Assembly (NCBI RefSeq): GCF_000204195.1
Contig: NZ_AFBG01000014.1
Coordinates: 18,530 to 82,529 of the forward strand
Length of the DNA: 64,000 nucleotides
From: Acidovorax radicis N35
GTDB taxonomy: Bacteria > Pseudomonadota > Gammaproteobacteria > Burkholderiales > Burkholderiaceae_C
Direction: 5' to 3'
Position numbers and translations under genes: made by a program. The first letter of the stretch is position 1. Each line of letters begins with the position of its first letter. The notes beneath the pieces were generated by a model. It was not told the origin of the DNA and made no database searches. It worked only from the letters and a program-made list of their open reading frames with translations. Below, piece by piece: positions 16,665 through 26,365 of this stretch.

Positions 16665-17221
16665 GCTGCGGCCCGGTCGATGGCCTGCTGAACCGTGCTC
16701 AGGGTGGCAAACCGGCCCTGCAGCACGGTGGCGGTGCGGGTCTTGATGTCTGCGGCCGCCAGCGTCTGGCCGTCGGGTTGCTCCATGTCCCAGGTCAGGG
16801 TTGCGTCGGTGACGTAGTCCACCTCCCAGCCCAGGTCGGAGGCGTGGCGGGTGGTGGTCTCGCAGCATTGCTCGGTGCGGATGCCACTCACGATCAGGCG
16901 CTGGACGCCGTGTTGTGTCAGCCACACGTCCAGCCCCGTGCCCACCAGCGCGCTGTGGCGAGATTTGGTGAAGGTGGCGGCTGCCTCGAAGTCCACCAGG
17001 CTCTCCAGCGCCCGCACATGGCCCGACGCGACAGAGAAAGCGTTCTCGGGCACAGCCGGGCCTTCTGCATGGAACACCCGCACCACGGGCACGCCGCGTG
17101 CCACACAGCCTTCGATCAGCGCGTTCTGGGCGCGCAGATAGGCCGGCAGATCCTGGGCTGTGAAATAGGGGCGGTGGCGGAAGGATTCCTGGACGTCAAT
17201 CACAATCAGACAGGTTTTCAT
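16661..17221 (-). CDS. Isochorismatase-family cysteine hydrolase
   Basis: The product (186 aa) shows the Asp-Lys-Cys triad of the family: Asp9 in LIVIDVQESF, Lys86 in FTKSRHS, and Cys119 or Cys120 in GIRTEQCCETT. It would cleave an amide or vinyl-ether-type bond; the substrate is unknown. ATG 17221 starts directly at the conserved MKTCLIVIDV. It is the first gene of a three-gene unit with a DJ-1 protein and a GlxA-type regulator. Confidence 0.88.
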   Translation of the reverse strand: MKTCLIVIDVQESFRHRPYFTAQDLPAYLRAQNALIEGCVARGVPVVRVFHAEGPAVPENAFSVASGHVRALESLVDFEAAATFTKSRHSALVGTGLDVWLTQHGVQRLIVSGIRTEQCCETTTRHASDLGWEVDYVTDATLTWDMEQPDGQTLAAADIKTRTATVLQGRFATLSTVQQAIDRAAA

Positions 17222-17518
17222 GGTGAACTCGAAGGCGGGTTGAAATGAAGGTCCAATCTTCTCAGCGCAACCAGATGGCGTCCCGTCTCCTGGAGACAAG
17301 CTTAGATCAATTTAGGCCATATTGGAGGGGGTAGTCTGCCCGCTGCCGTCGGTGTGCTGGGCGGGTGGGGCATTTTTTGAGATAAAAACAATCTCTGGGG
17401 CTTATCCTGCAATGGATTATTGCTATAAATATAGTAGCAATATGCAATTATTTGCCATAAGCTGTTATGGTGACTAGGGTTTTCCCTTAATTCCTTGCCC
17501 GTCCTGCCCCAAACACCC

Positions 17519-18625
17519 ATGCCCCGCCGTTCCCGTCTGTTTTCGATGTCAGCGCTGACGCGGGCGTACCAGCGCAACCTGAAGGCGTTTGCACGGGCGA
17601 CGCGGGCGGTGCAGCCCGTGCGCGCCAAGGCGCCGGCAAAGCTGCGGGTGGTGGCTGCCCAAAAACCGTCCAGCACGCGAACCCCTCGCCCCGCACGCAA
17701 GCCGGTGCCGGCCAGCGGCAAATGGCTGGCGGGCATTGCACCAGGGCCTGCGGGCGCGCGGCGGTTTCAGCTGTACACCCCGCCCGGCCTGGCGTTGGCG
17801 GTGGATGAGAAGCTGCCCCTCCTGGTCATGCTGCACGGCTGCGGCCAGACCGGACGGGACCTGGCCGCCGTGTCGCGCATGAACCGGCTCGCCGCGCGTG
17901 AGCGCTTTCTGGTGCTCTACCCCGAGCAGGAACGCATGGCCAACGCACATGGCTGCTGGAACTGGTTCGAACGCCGCAGTGGCAAGGCCGAGGCTGAAGC
18001 CGCCACGCTGCTGGCCGCCGTGGACCAGCTCGCACGCCGCCACCCGGTGGATCTTTCTCGCGTGGCCGTGGCGGGCCTGTCGGCGGGTGGCAGCATGGCC
18101 GTGCTGATGGCTGCGCTCTATCCCGACCGGTTTTGCGCCGTGGCCATGCATTCGGGTGTGGCTCCGGGCACGGCCGAGTCCGCGGCCACCGCCATCGCCG
18201 CCATGCACGGGCGGCGTGATGCCCATCTGCCTGACGCGCTGGCGGCCGGGGCACCTGTCGAATCGGTTGCCGCTGTGGGCGGAAAAAGTCCGACGGGCAG
18301 CCTGCTGCCGCCGTTGCTGGTGCTGCATGGCGACGCGGATGGTGTGGTGTCGGTGCGCAATGCGGCCGCCACGGCACAGTTGTGGGCACAGGCGCTGGGT
18401 GCGCGGGCGGGCGCCAGCCGCACCTTGCAGCGCGGGCAGCGCCACGCCATGCGGGTGACCGAGTTCCGGGCGCGGGGCCGAACGGTTGTGGCGTTGCGCG
18501 AAGTGGTCGGGCTGGCCCATGCCTGGAGCGGTGGTGCCGCGCAGCTGTTGTACAGCGATCCCCTGGGGCCCGATGCCTCGGCACTGGTCTGGGCCTTTGT
18601 AGCCCGCCAGTTCAAAGAAAAATAG
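17519..18625 (+). CDS. PHB depolymerase-family esterase
   Basis: The 368-aa alpha/beta hydrolase belongs to the polyhydroxybutyrate depolymerase/feruloyl-esterase-like family. The oxyanion-hole region is MLHGCGQTG (104-112), and the nucleophile serine lies in GLSAGGS (Ser188). An aspartate in HGDADGVV and a C-terminal His in AHAWSGG complete a plausible triad. The first 70 residues are basic and Ala/Pro-rich, not a typical signal peptide. ATG 17519 is preferred to an in-frame TTG at 17495. The 297-bp upstream region is unusually AT-rich around 17365-17465 and probably holds the promoter. Confidence 0.85.
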   Translation: MPRRSRLFSMSALTRAYQRNLKAFARATRAVQPVRAKAPAKLRVVAAQKPSSTRTPRPARKPVPASGKWLAGIAPGPAGARRFQLYTPPGLALAVDEKLPLLVMLHGCGQTGRDLAAVSRMNRLAARERFLVLYPEQERMANAHGCWNWFERRSGKAEAEAATLLAAVDQLARRHPVDLSRVAVAGLSAGGSMAVLMAALYPDRFCAVAMHSGVAPGTAESAATAIAAMHGRRDAHLPDALAAGAPVESVAAVGGKSPTGSLLPPLLVLHGDADGVVSVRNAAATAQLWAQALGARAGASRTLQRGQRHAMRVTEFRARGRTVVALREVVGLAHAWSGGAAQLLYSDPLGPDASALVWAFVARQFKEK

Positions 18626-18637
18626 CCATCAGATCAG

Positions 18638-18667
18638 GCCCTGCCGCTTTTCTGCAGGGCATTTTCT
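18638..18667 (+). terminator. Probable terminator after the esterase gene
   Basis: GCCCTGC (18638-18644) pairs with GCAGGGC (18654-18660) around a nine-base loop, followed by ATTTTCT. It sits 12 bp after the esterase stop. The T-run is short, so the call is moderate. Confidence 0.5.
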
Positions 18668-18700
18668 GCTATCAAATATGCAGTAAATGGTCTGAGCGGC

Positions 18701-20290
18701 TCAGGTCAGCCGGGGCTGGCGCCTGTCGGCCAATGGTTCTGCGTGTGCACCCGCCTGCAGTTGAAAGGCGGCCACCACTTCCTTGAGTTGATGGGCCTGC
18801 TGCTGCAAGGCGGCGGCGGCGGCGGTGGCCTGCTCGACCAAGGCCGCGTTTTGCTGCGTGCCCTGGTCCATTTGCGAGACGGCTTCGTTGATTTGCTCGA
18901 TGCCATCGGTCTGCTCGCGGCTGGCCTGGCTGATCTCCTCGATCACGGCCGACACGCGCAGCACGCTGTCCACCACGTTCTGCATGGTGGCCCCGGCCTC
19001 TTGCGCCAGCTGTGCGCCCGCCTTCACCTGCTCGGCCGAATGGCCGATAAGCGCCTTGATTTCTTTGGCCGCCTCGGACGAGCGCTGCGCGAGGCTGCGC
19101 ACCTCGGTGGCCACCACCGCAAAGCCCCGCCCCTGTTCGCCGGCCCGGGCGGCTTCCACCGCCGCATTGAGCGCGAGGATGTTGGTCTGGAACGCGATGC
19201 CCTCGATGACGCCCGTGATGTCGGACACCTTGCGCGAAGACGCGTCGATCGAGCCCATGGTCTGCACGACTTTCTCGACCACCACGCCCCCCTTGCGGGC
19301 GACGTCCGAGGCGGTTTGGGCCAGCACGCTGGCCTGGCGGGCGTTGTCGGCGTTCTGCTTCACGTTGGAGGTCATCTCTTCCATGGACGCAGCGGTCTGC
19401 TCCAGCGCGCTGGCCTGGGATTCGGTGCGGGCAGACAGGTCGTGATTGCCCGCAGCGATCTGTTGCGACGCGCTGGCAATGTGTTCGGTGCCGTCGCGCA
19501 CCCGCTGCACGATGCGGTGCAGGCTGTCGCGCATGGACTGCATGTCCAGCATGAGGCTGGAACTGTCGCCCGCACGCGTGGCGACAGCCACCGACAGATC
19601 CCCTTCAGAGATGCTGCGGGCAATGCTGCGCGCGTAGCCGGGCTCGCCGCCCAGCTGGCGCAGCAGGTTGCGCGATATGAGGGTGCCCAGCACCAGCAGG
19701 GCGGCCCCCAGCAGCAGGGCCAGCACGCCGAACCGCAGTGCCCGCTGCCAGATGGCGGTGTTGACGGTGTCGATGTAGACGCCCGAACCGATCACCCAGC
19801 CCCAGGGGGCAAAGCCTTTGACGTAGGAGGTTTTCTCCACCGGCGTGTCGCTGCCGGCCTTGGGCCACAGGTAGGGCACGAAGCCCGCGCCGCTAGCCTG
19901 CACAGTGCGCACGAATTCGACAAACAGCTGCTTGCCGTTGGGGTCCTTGTTGGCCGTGAGGTCTTGTCCGTTGAGCTCGGGGCGGATCGGGTGCATCACC
20001 ATGCGGGGGTGCATGTCGTTGATCCAGACATATTCGTTCCCGCTGTAGCGCACCGCCTGAATGGCCGCCGCCGCGCGCTTGCGGGCTTCGTCATCGGGCA
20101 TGCCACCCTTGGTGCTGAGGTCGTGGAAGTGTGTGGCAATGCCATGCGCGGATTCCACGACCTGGCGCACGCCCGTCTGGCGCTCCTCCAGGATCAACTG
20201 GCGCTCGGACAGCAGGAACCACGCGGTCAGGACGGCGATGCCGAGGAGGGCGCTCAGCACCAGAAGTGCCAGTTTTCGTGCAATGGTCAT
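18701..20290 (-). CDS. Methyl-accepting chemotaxis protein with a single Cache sensor
   Basis: The 529-aa receptor has a transmembrane helix at 8-27, a periplasmic single-Cache domain (about 35-185; [18 protein letters not shown]), a second transmembrane segment (about 188-210), a HAMP region, and the signalling hairpin [20 protein letters not shown]. Receptors of this layout sense small organic acids or similar ligands and signal to CheA/CheW. ATG 20290 is chosen because the hydrophobic N-terminus starts there. No chemotaxis core genes are adjacent, and no CheR pentapeptide is visible at the C-terminus. Confidence 0.93.
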   Translation of the reverse strand: MTIARKLALLVLSALLGIAVLTAWFLLSERQLILEERQTGVRQVVESAHGIATHFHDLSTKGGMPDDEARKRAAAAIQAVRYSGNEYVWINDMHPRMVMHPIRPELNGQDLTANKDPNGKQLFVEFVRTVQASGAGFVPYLWPKAGSDTPVEKTSYVKGFAPWGWVIGSGVYIDTVNTAIWQRALRFGVLALLLGAALLVLGTLISRNLLRQLGGEPGYARSIARSISEGDLSVAVATRAGDSSSLMLDMQSMRDSLHRIVQRVRDGTEHIASASQQIAAGNHDLSARTESQASALEQTAASMEEMTSNVKQNADNARQASVLAQTASDVARKGGVVVEKVVQTMGSIDASSRKVSDITGVIEGIAFQTNILALNAAVEAARAGEQGRGFAVVATEVRSLAQRSSEAAKEIKALIGHSAEQVKAGAQLAQEAGATMQNVVDSVLRVSAVIEEISQASREQTDGIEQINEAVSQMDQGTQQNAALVEQATAAAAALQQQAHQLKEVVAAFQLQAGAHAEPLADRRQPRLT

Positions 20291-20545
20291 GGGGAGCCCC
20301 TGAAAAAAAGTGAAGACCAGGCGCTGTCGCCGTCCGGCGAGTGGGCGCGGCGTCAAGAATCTGTTCAAAGAGCAGGGTAGCCCCGGAGTGCTGGCTTTCA
20401 GCATGGCGATAACCCGCACTGGCCTTGCACGGGAAAGTCCCTGCAGGGGGCATGGCGGGCACATGGCCCTCGGTGAGCCGCTGGGCTCAGAGGGGAGGGA
20501 TGGGCCAGGCTGCTGCGGCTGCAGCGCCCGGCGGGGGCGGGGCCA

Positions 20546-21634
20546 CTACACGAGCCTCGACGCCACCAGTTCCTTCTTGAGGTAGGCGTAGAACAGCGGC
20601 GCTGCCACCAGACCGGCGGGGCCGAAGACGGCCTCTGCCACGAACATCACACTCAGAAGCTCCCACACGCCCATCTGCGTGCGGCGCCCCACCACCTTGG
20701 CGTTGATCACGTATTCGGCCTTGTGGATCAGGATCAGGAAGCCCAGGCATGCCGCAGCCGCCAGCGGCGACACTGACAGGCCGACGATCGTGATCACCAC
20801 GTTGCACACCAGGTTGCCCACGATGGGCACCAGCCCCGCCACAAAGGTGAAGGTGATGAGCACAGGCGTGTAAGGCAGCTGCAGGCCCCACAGCGGCAGC
20901 ACAAACAGCAGGAACAGCGCGGTCAGCAGCGTGTTGAACGCTGCAATCCAGAACTGCGCTGCCACGATCTGGCGGAACGCCTCGCCAAACAGCGTGATGC
21001 GCAGCTTGAGCTGCTGGGCCAGCGGGCCGCGTGCCAGCACTGGCGGCCGCACGGCAGCCAGGGCGCCAATCAGCAGGCCCACATAGGCAAACAGCACCCC
21101 CGCCAGCCAGGCACGCCCCGCCATGGCCAGGGCCCCCGCCTTGGCGCCCAGGTAGTTGGCGATGATGCGCTGGATATCGGCTACGCCCTCAGGCAGGTGC
21201 GAGGCCACGTCGGCGGGCAGCTTCAGGCGCAGCTCCAGCACCGTGCGCGCCATGTAGGTGAGCAGTTCCTGGTATTGCTGCGGCGCACTGACCAAGTAGC
21301 CGCGCGAGTGGGTGAGACCCGCCGCCAGCAGCGCCAGCGGCAGCAGCATCACCAGGCCCGCCGCCGTCACCTGCGCCACGCGCAGGCTGGTGGCGGAGGG
21401 GGTGGGTTGCCGCTGGATGCGGCCTAGCCCCTGGGCAAACCAGCCGGTGAGGGCGCGGGTGAGCAGGAAGCCCAGGCATACACACAACAGGCCGGGTAAC
21501 AGGCCGCGCCACATCACCAGCAGCAGCACAGCAGCCATCAGCACGTAACTGGCTGCCACGATGCCCAGGTTCAGGGCGCGGGGCGGTAGCGTGGTGGGAT
21601 GTTGGTCAGTCACGGCGCTGCACATCACCTGCAT
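20546..21634 (-). CDS. AI-2E family transporter (PerM-like)
   Basis: The 362-aa membrane protein has about eight hydrophobic segments and the family pattern around FTFVAGLVPIVGNLV and EAVFGPAGLVAAPLFYAYLK. The family includes PerM and TqsA and exports small molecules or Na+/H+; no substrate can be assigned. ATG 21634 is used, with ATG 21625 also possible. It lies downstream of purM on the same strand. Confidence 0.88.
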   Translation of the reverse strand: MQVMCSAVTDQHPTTLPPRALNLGIVAASYVLMAAVLLLVMWRGLLPGLLCVCLGFLLTRALTGWFAQGLGRIQRQPTPSATSLRVAQVTAAGLVMLLPLALLAAGLTHSRGYLVSAPQQYQELLTYMARTVLELRLKLPADVASHLPEGVADIQRIIANYLGAKAGALAMAGRAWLAGVLFAYVGLLIGALAAVRPPVLARGPLAQQLKLRITLFGEAFRQIVAAQFWIAAFNTLLTALFLLFVLPLWGLQLPYTPVLITFTFVAGLVPIVGNLVCNVVITIVGLSVSPLAAAACLGFLILIHKAEYVINAKVVGRRTQMGVWELLSVMFVAEAVFGPAGLVAAPLFYAYLKKELVASRLV

Positions 21635-21651
21635 GGCTCGACACTGGCGCG

Positions 21652-21692
21652 GCCGAGTCCGGCGGGAAGCCGCGAAGCGGCTCAGGGGGGTG
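21652..21692 (+). repeat. Dispersed repeat, family 2 (copy 3, partial)
   Basis: Only the 3' half is recognisable: GGCGGGAAGCCGCGAAGCGG followed by CTCAGGGGGG. It ends 10 bp short of the purM stop. Confidence 0.6.
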
Positions 21693-21702
21693 TTGCTTCA
21701 CC

Positions 21703-22767
21703 TCAGGCCACGACCACGGCCGCACCTTCGCCGCGTGCGGCGATGGTGCCGATGGCGTACACCTGCTCGCCCGCGGCGCGCAGCGTGGCGGCCGTGGCTT
21801 CTGCGGCGGCAGCATCCACCACCACCACCATGCCGATGCCGTTGTTGAAAGTGCGGTTCATCTCGATGTCGTCGATGCCGGCGGTCTTTTGCAGCCAGGC
21901 GAACAGCTCGGTCTGGGGCCAGCTGCCCTTGGTCAGGTGGGCGGCGGTGCCGTCGGGCAGCACGCGGGGGATGTTCTCCAGCAGGCCGCCGCCGGTGATG
22001 TGGGCCAGGGCCTTGATGCCACCGGCATCCTGCGTATGCGGGTGGGCAGCCAGCGCGGCCAGCACGTTCTTCACGTACAGGCGGGTGGGCTCCATGATGG
22101 CCTGCTTGAAGGGCTTTCCGTCCAGCGTGGCCGGGGCGGTGGCGCCTGCGCGCTCGATGCACTTGCGCACCAGGCTGAAGCCATTGGAGTGCACGCCGTG
22201 GCTGGCCAGGCCCAGCACCACGTCGCCGGGCTTCACGTCTTGGCCGGTGAGGATCTTGGCCTTTTCGACCGCACCCACGGCAAAGCCGGCCAGGTCGTAT
22301 TCGCCTGCGGGGTACATGCCGGGCATCTCGGCGGTTTCGCCGCCGATCAGGGCACAGCCGGACAGCTCGCAGCCCTTGGCAATGCCGCCGATCACGGCCG
22401 CCGCAGTGTCCACATCGAGCTTGCCGCAGGCGAAGTAATCAAGAAAGAACAGGGGCTCGGCGCCCTGCACCAGCACGTCGTTCACGCTCATGGCCACCAG
22501 GTCGATGCCCACGGTGTCGTGCATGTTCCATTCGAACGCGAGCTTGAGCTTGGTGCCCACGCCATCGGTGCCAGACACCAACACGGGCTCCTTGTAGCGC
22601 TTGGGCACCTCGAACAGGGCGCCAAAGCCGCCGATGCCCGCCAGCACGCCTTCGCGCATGGTCTTCTTGGCCAGCGGCTTGATGCGCTCGATCAGCGCGT
22701 CGCCCGCGTCGATGTCAACGCCGGCGTCTTTGTAGGAGATGGGGGTGGAGGAGGCAGAGGAGCTCAT
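21703..22767 (-). CDS. purM: Phosphoribosylformylglycinamidine cyclo-ligase (AIR synthetase)
   Basis: The enzyme (354 aa) closes the imidazole ring in purine biosynthesis, making AIR from FGAM with ATP. Characteristic segments are [59 protein letters not shown] and [13 protein letters not shown]. The length is normal. It is followed by the PerM-like gene. The purM-perM pair would normally be expected near hda, which here lies 9 kb away beyond the xylose operon. Confidence 0.97.
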   Translation of the reverse strand: MSSSASSTPISYKDAGVDIDAGDALIERIKPLAKKTMREGVLAGIGGFGALFEVPKRYKEPVLVSGTDGVGTKLKLAFEWNMHDTVGIDLVAMSVNDVLVQGAEPLFFLDYFACGKLDVDTAAAVIGGIAKGCELSGCALIGGETAEMPGMYPAGEYDLAGFAVGAVEKAKILTGQDVKPGDVVLGLASHGVHSNGFSLVRKCIERAGATAPATLDGKPFKQAIMEPTRLYVKNVLAALAAHPHTQDAGGIKALAHITGGGLLENIPRVLPDGTAAHLTKGSWPQTELFAWLQKTAGIDDIEMNRTFNNGIGMVVVVDAAAAEATAATLRAAGEQVYAIGTIAARGEGAAVVVA

Positions 22768-23220
22768 GGAAGGGGCTTTGGTGCTGGTAGACCCGCCGGG
22801 CGGGCTGGAATCCGGGGATTTTAAGGGGCACCGCCCGGGCGGGCCTTCTCAGCCCTGTCTGGGCGGGGGCTTTGGAGCCGCAACCGGGGCGGGGCACCAA
22901 CTCGCACAGAGCGGCCATCGAATGCGGCGAGGGCTGGTCACAAGGCCGGGCGCGACATCCATGGCTGCACTTTTTATCGCTGCTTAACTAATAAGTTCAC
23001 TCATCAAACTATGTCGGGTTTGCCCGGATGCGTGCGCCGGTTCGGCCCTTTCATAATTAGTTTGTCGTCCGCACTATGTCGGGTTGAAGTCTTTGCTTGG
23101 CGGGGAAAACGTCTCGTCACGGCCTGCAGCCTGCAAGGTTCAGCGAGAGGGATTGCGGCACGACAGTCAACGTCGTTCACACCAACCAAGGCCCGCACGA
23201 GGCCACTCATGGAGACAAGA
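22768..23220. promoter_or_regulatory. Divergent purM/xyl intergenic region with a duplicated element
   Basis: The 453 bp between purM and the xylose operon are GC-rich up to about 22975 and AT-rich from there to 23085. The AT-rich part contains a duplicated element: TAATAAGTT, ten bases, ACTATGTCGGGTT ending at 23020, and TAATTAGTT, ten bases, ACTATGTCGGGTT ending at 23085, so the copies are 65 bp apart. The downstream copy includes TTAGTTTGT (23057-23065), which resembles a half-site of the well-known Bacillus XylR (ROK) operator. The ROK gene of the operon is the natural regulator. The promoter itself is not pinned down. Confidence 0.55.
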
Positions 23221-24249
23221 ATGAAATTGAAGACAACCTTGACCGCCCTGGCAGCCCTGGTGCTGGGCCTGTCCGGCGCCAGTGCGTTCGCCCAGGTGGT
23301 GGGCGTGAGCTGGTCCAACTTCCAGGAAGAGCGCTGGAAGACCGACGAGAAGGCCATCAAGGAGCAGCTGGCCAAGCTGGGCGCCAGCTACATCAGCGCC
23401 GACGCGGGCGGCTCGCCCGAGAAGCAGCTGTCCGACGTCGACTCCCTCATCGCCAAGGGCGCCAAGGTGCTGATCGTGCTGGCGATGGACAAGGACGCGA
23501 TCCTGCCCGCCGTCAACAAGGCCGCGCAGCAGAAGATCCCGGTCGTGGCCTACGACCGCCTGATCGAGGCCCCCGGCGTGTTCTACATCACCTTTGACAA
23601 CGTCGAGGTCGGCCGCATGCAGGCCCGCGCCGTGTTCGAGGCCAAGCCCAAGGGCAACTACGTGATGATCAAGGGCTCGCCCACCGACCCCAACGCCAAC
23701 TTCCTGCGCGGCGGGCAGCAGGAGGTGATCGAGGCGGCCATCACCAAGGGCGACATCAAGATCGTCGGCGAGGAATACACCGAAGGCTGGAAGCCCGAGG
23801 TCGCGCAAAAGAACATGGAGCAGATCATCACCAAGAGCGGCGGCAAGATTGACGCCGTGGTGGCCTCCAACGACGGCACGGCCGGCGGTGTGGTGGCGGC
23901 GCTGACGGCCAAGGGCATCAAGGGCATCCCGGTGTCCGGCCAGGACGGCGACCATGCTGCACTGAACCGCGTGGCCCAGGGCTCGCAGACGGTGTCGGTC
24001 TGGAAGGACGCCCGCGACCTGGGCCGCGATGCCGCCGCAGCAGCCGTCGCGCTGGCCAAGGGCCAGAAGGTGGCGGGCGCCCAGACCTGGAACGGCGGGG
24101 AGAAAAAGGTGTCGCTGCAGGCGCAGTTCCTGAAACCCGTGCCGATCACTGCCAAGAACCTCGATCTGGTGGTGAAGGCCGGCTGGATCCAGAAGGATGC
24201 ACTGTGCAAGGGTGTGGATGCTGCCAAGGCGCCTGCCGCCTGCAAGTGA
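23221..24249 (+). CDS. xylF: D-xylose ABC transporter substrate-binding protein
   Basis: The 342-aa periplasmic binding protein of the sugar-binding type-1 fold has a signal peptide (residues 1-24, ending ASAFA). Segments such as [47 protein letters not shown] and [23 protein letters not shown] (only part quoted: [12 protein letters not shown]) match XylF-type proteins. ATG 23221 is preferred because GGAGA precedes it; another ATG lies at 23209. It is the first gene of the operon that continues to 31422, which supports xylose as substrate. Confidence 0.93.
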   Translation: MKLKTTLTALAALVLGLSGASAFAQVVGVSWSNFQEERWKTDEKAIKEQLAKLGASYISADAGGSPEKQLSDVDSLIAKGAKVLIVLAMDKDAILPAVNKAAQQKIPVVAYDRLIEAPGVFYITFDNVEVGRMQARAVFEAKPKGNYVMIKGSPTDPNANFLRGGQQEVIEAAITKGDIKIVGEEYTEGWKPEVAQKNMEQIITKSGGKIDAVVASNDGTAGGVVAALTAKGIKGIPVSGQDGDHAALNRVAQGSQTVSVWKDARDLGRDAAAAAVALAKGQKVAGAQTWNGGEKKVSLQAQFLKPVPITAKNLDLVVKAGWIQKDALCKGVDAAKAPAACK

Positions 24250-24383
24250 GCCCGGCGCGGCGCTGCGTGCCGCCCGGCTGCTGAACAACATGTTTTGAAG
24301 CTCCCGGACCGGGAGCGGGGCATTGCCGTGCGCGGCGGGCAGGCCTGAACCCGGTCCCTTCTCATTTCTGGCGGAGTGCGCTT

Positions 24384-25574
24384 GTGAGTCCTGTTCCCCA
24401 TGCCCTCAGGCAACTGGCCATCGACTGGCGGTTGGTGCTGATGGGCGCCGTCCTGATGGTCACCGCCATCGTGTTCAACATCCTCTCGGGCGGCTTGTTC
24501 CTGTCGCCCGAGAACCTCTACAACATTGCCCAGCAGACGGCCGTGGTCGGCATCGTGGCCACGGTGGTGGTGCTGGTGATCGTGGCGCGCCACATCGATC
24601 TCTCGGTGGGCTCGGTGATGGGTTTTGTCGGCGTGCTGATCGCCACGCTGATGTACACCGCCGGCTGGCACTGGGTGGCGGCGTCGCTGGCCGGGCTGGC
24701 GGTGGCGATCGGCGTGTCGCTCTACCAGGGCGCGCTCACGGCGATGCTGGGGGTGCCGTCCTTCGTGGTTACTCTGGGCGGGCTGATGTCGTTTCGCGGC
24801 GCGGCCTTCATGGTGGCCGACGGCAAGACCCAGCCGGTCAGCGACAGCTTTTTTCAGCGCCTGGGCGGCGGCTTCGATGGCGCCATCGGCGTGCAGGCCA
24901 GCTGGGTGCTGGCCGTGGTGCTGGTGGTGGCGCTGGGCTTGAAGACCTGGTTGCGGCGCCGGGCCAAGGCGTCGTACGGTGTGCCCAACCCCGCGCTGTG
25001 GCTCGATGCGCTGGTGGCAGCCGTGCCGGCCGTGATCGCCGTGGGCTTTGTCGCCACGATGAACGCGTACCAGATACCCACCAAGGATGCGCCGCAGGGC
25101 GTGCCCATCCCCGTGCTCATCTGGGGCGGCGTGGCGGTGGTGCTGTCGTTCATCGTGCGGCGCACGCGCTTTGGGCGCTACGTGTTCGCCATCGGCGGCA
25201 ACCCGGAGGCGGCGGCCCTGGTCGGCATTCCGGTGCGCCGCGTCACGCTGATGCTGTTCGCGCTGATGGGCGTGCTCATCACGATTGCGGCCATGGTCTC
25301 GATTGCGCGGCTCAACGCCGGCACCAATTCGCTGGGCACGGGCATGGAGCTGTTCGTGATCGCGGCGGCCGTGATCGGCGGCACGGCGCTGGCGGGCGGC
25401 AGCGGCTCCATCCTGGGGTCGGTGCTGGGGGCGCTCATCATGCAGAGCATCGACAGCGGGCTCTTGCTGCTCGACATCTCCATCGGCCTGCGCTACGTGA
25501 TCATTGGGCAGGTGCTGATCGCGGCCGTGGTGTTCGACGTGGTGTACCGCCGCCTGACGGGAGATACCGCATGA
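24384..25574 (+). CDS. xylH: D-xylose ABC transporter permease
   Basis: The 396-aa polytopic inner-membrane permease belongs to the ribose/xylose branched family (BPD_transp_2). It has about ten hydrophobic segments and the motifs [17 protein letters not shown] and [15 protein letters not shown]. The length agrees with XylH. Translation starts at GTG 24384, with GGAG eight bases upstream of the start region. Its stop overlaps the start of the ATPase gene (ATGA). Confidence 0.93.
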   Translation: MSPVPHALRQLAIDWRLVLMGAVLMVTAIVFNILSGGLFLSPENLYNIAQQTAVVGIVATVVVLVIVARHIDLSVGSVMGFVGVLIATLMYTAGWHWVAASLAGLAVAIGVSLYQGALTAMLGVPSFVVTLGGLMSFRGAAFMVADGKTQPVSDSFFQRLGGGFDGAIGVQASWVLAVVLVVALGLKTWLRRRAKASYGVPNPALWLDALVAAVPAVIAVGFVATMNAYQIPTKDAPQGVPIPVLIWGGVAVVLSFIVRRTRFGRYVFAIGGNPEAAALVGIPVRRVTLMLFALMGVLITIAAMVSIARLNAGTNSLGTGMELFVIAAAVIGGTALAGGSGSILGSVLGALIMQSIDSGLLLLDISIGLRYVIIGQVLIAAVVFDVVYRRLTGDTA

Positions 25575-26365
25575 ACGCGCCCCTCGTGGAGATGCGCGGC
25601 ATCCGCAAGTCGTTCGGCGGCGTGCGGGCGGTGGACGACGTCAGCCTCAACCTGTACCCGGGCGAGGTGGTGGCCCTGCTGGGGCACAACGGCGCGGGCA
25701 AGTCCACGCTGATGAAGATGCTGGCCGGCGCCTACCCCATCGACAGCGGCGAGGTGCTGGTGCAGGGGCAGAGCGCCCACATCCGCACGCCGGCCGACGC
25801 GCAGCGGCTGGGCATCGAATCCATCTACCAGACGCTGGCGCTCGCCGACAACCTGGACGCGGTGGCCAACCTGTTTCTGGGCCGCGAGCTGCTCACCCGC
25901 TGGAACACGCTGGACGACCACCGCATGGACGCCGAAGCCCGCAAGGTCTTCGAGCGCCTGAACAAGAACTTCCGCAACGTGCGCACGCCGGTGCGGCGCC
26001 TGTCGGGCGGGCAGCGCCAGGTGGTGGCCATCTCGCGCGCCATCTACTTCAACGCCCGTATCCTGATCATGGACGAGCCCACCGCCGCGCTGGGCCCCGA
26101 GGAGACCGCCATGGTGGGCCGCCTGGTGCGCCAGCTCAAGGCCGACGGCGTGGGCATCTTCCTGATCACCCACGACATGCCCGACGTGTTCGGGCTCAGC
26201 GACCGCCTGGCGGTGATGAAGAACGGGCGCATGGTGGGCGCCTACCGCACGACTGATGTCACCGAGGACGAGGTTCTGGGCATGATCATCGCAGGCAAAC
26301 AACCCGAAGGAAAAGCGCAGGCCCACCGCCTCGGCGAGCCCGCGCCTTCCACCACACCCGCATGA
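25571..26365 (+). CDS. Sugar ABC transporter ATP-binding protein (single ABC domain)
   Basis: The 264-aa cytosolic ATPase energises the xylose importer. Walker [10 protein letters not shown] is at 38-46, the signature LSGGQ at 144-148, Walker B ILIMDEP at 164-170, and the H-loop in LITHD. XylG and RbsA proteins usually contain two ABC domains in about 500 aa, but this one has a single domain, as in the FrcA type, so it must dimerise. Both ends overlap neighbours by ATGA, indicating tight translational coupling with the permease and the ROK regulator. Confidence 0.92.
   Translation: MNAPLVEMRGIRKSFGGVRAVDDVSLNLYPGEVVALLGHNGAGKSTLMKMLAGAYPIDSGEVLVQGQSAHIRTPADAQRLGIESIYQTLALADNLDAVANLFLGRELLTRWNTLDDHRMDAEARKVFERLNKNFRNVRTPVRRLSGGQRQVVAISRAIYFNARILIMDEPTAALGPEETAMVGRLVRQLKADGVGIFLITHDMPDVFGLSDRLAVMKNGRMVGAYRTTDVTEDEVLGMIIAGKQPEGKAQAHRLGEPAPSTTPA

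Noticed and set aside
18743..20380. A 545-codon + strand frame opposite the chemoreceptor
   Set aside because: Its translation is low-complexity and shows no domain; the minus-strand chemoreceptor explains the region.
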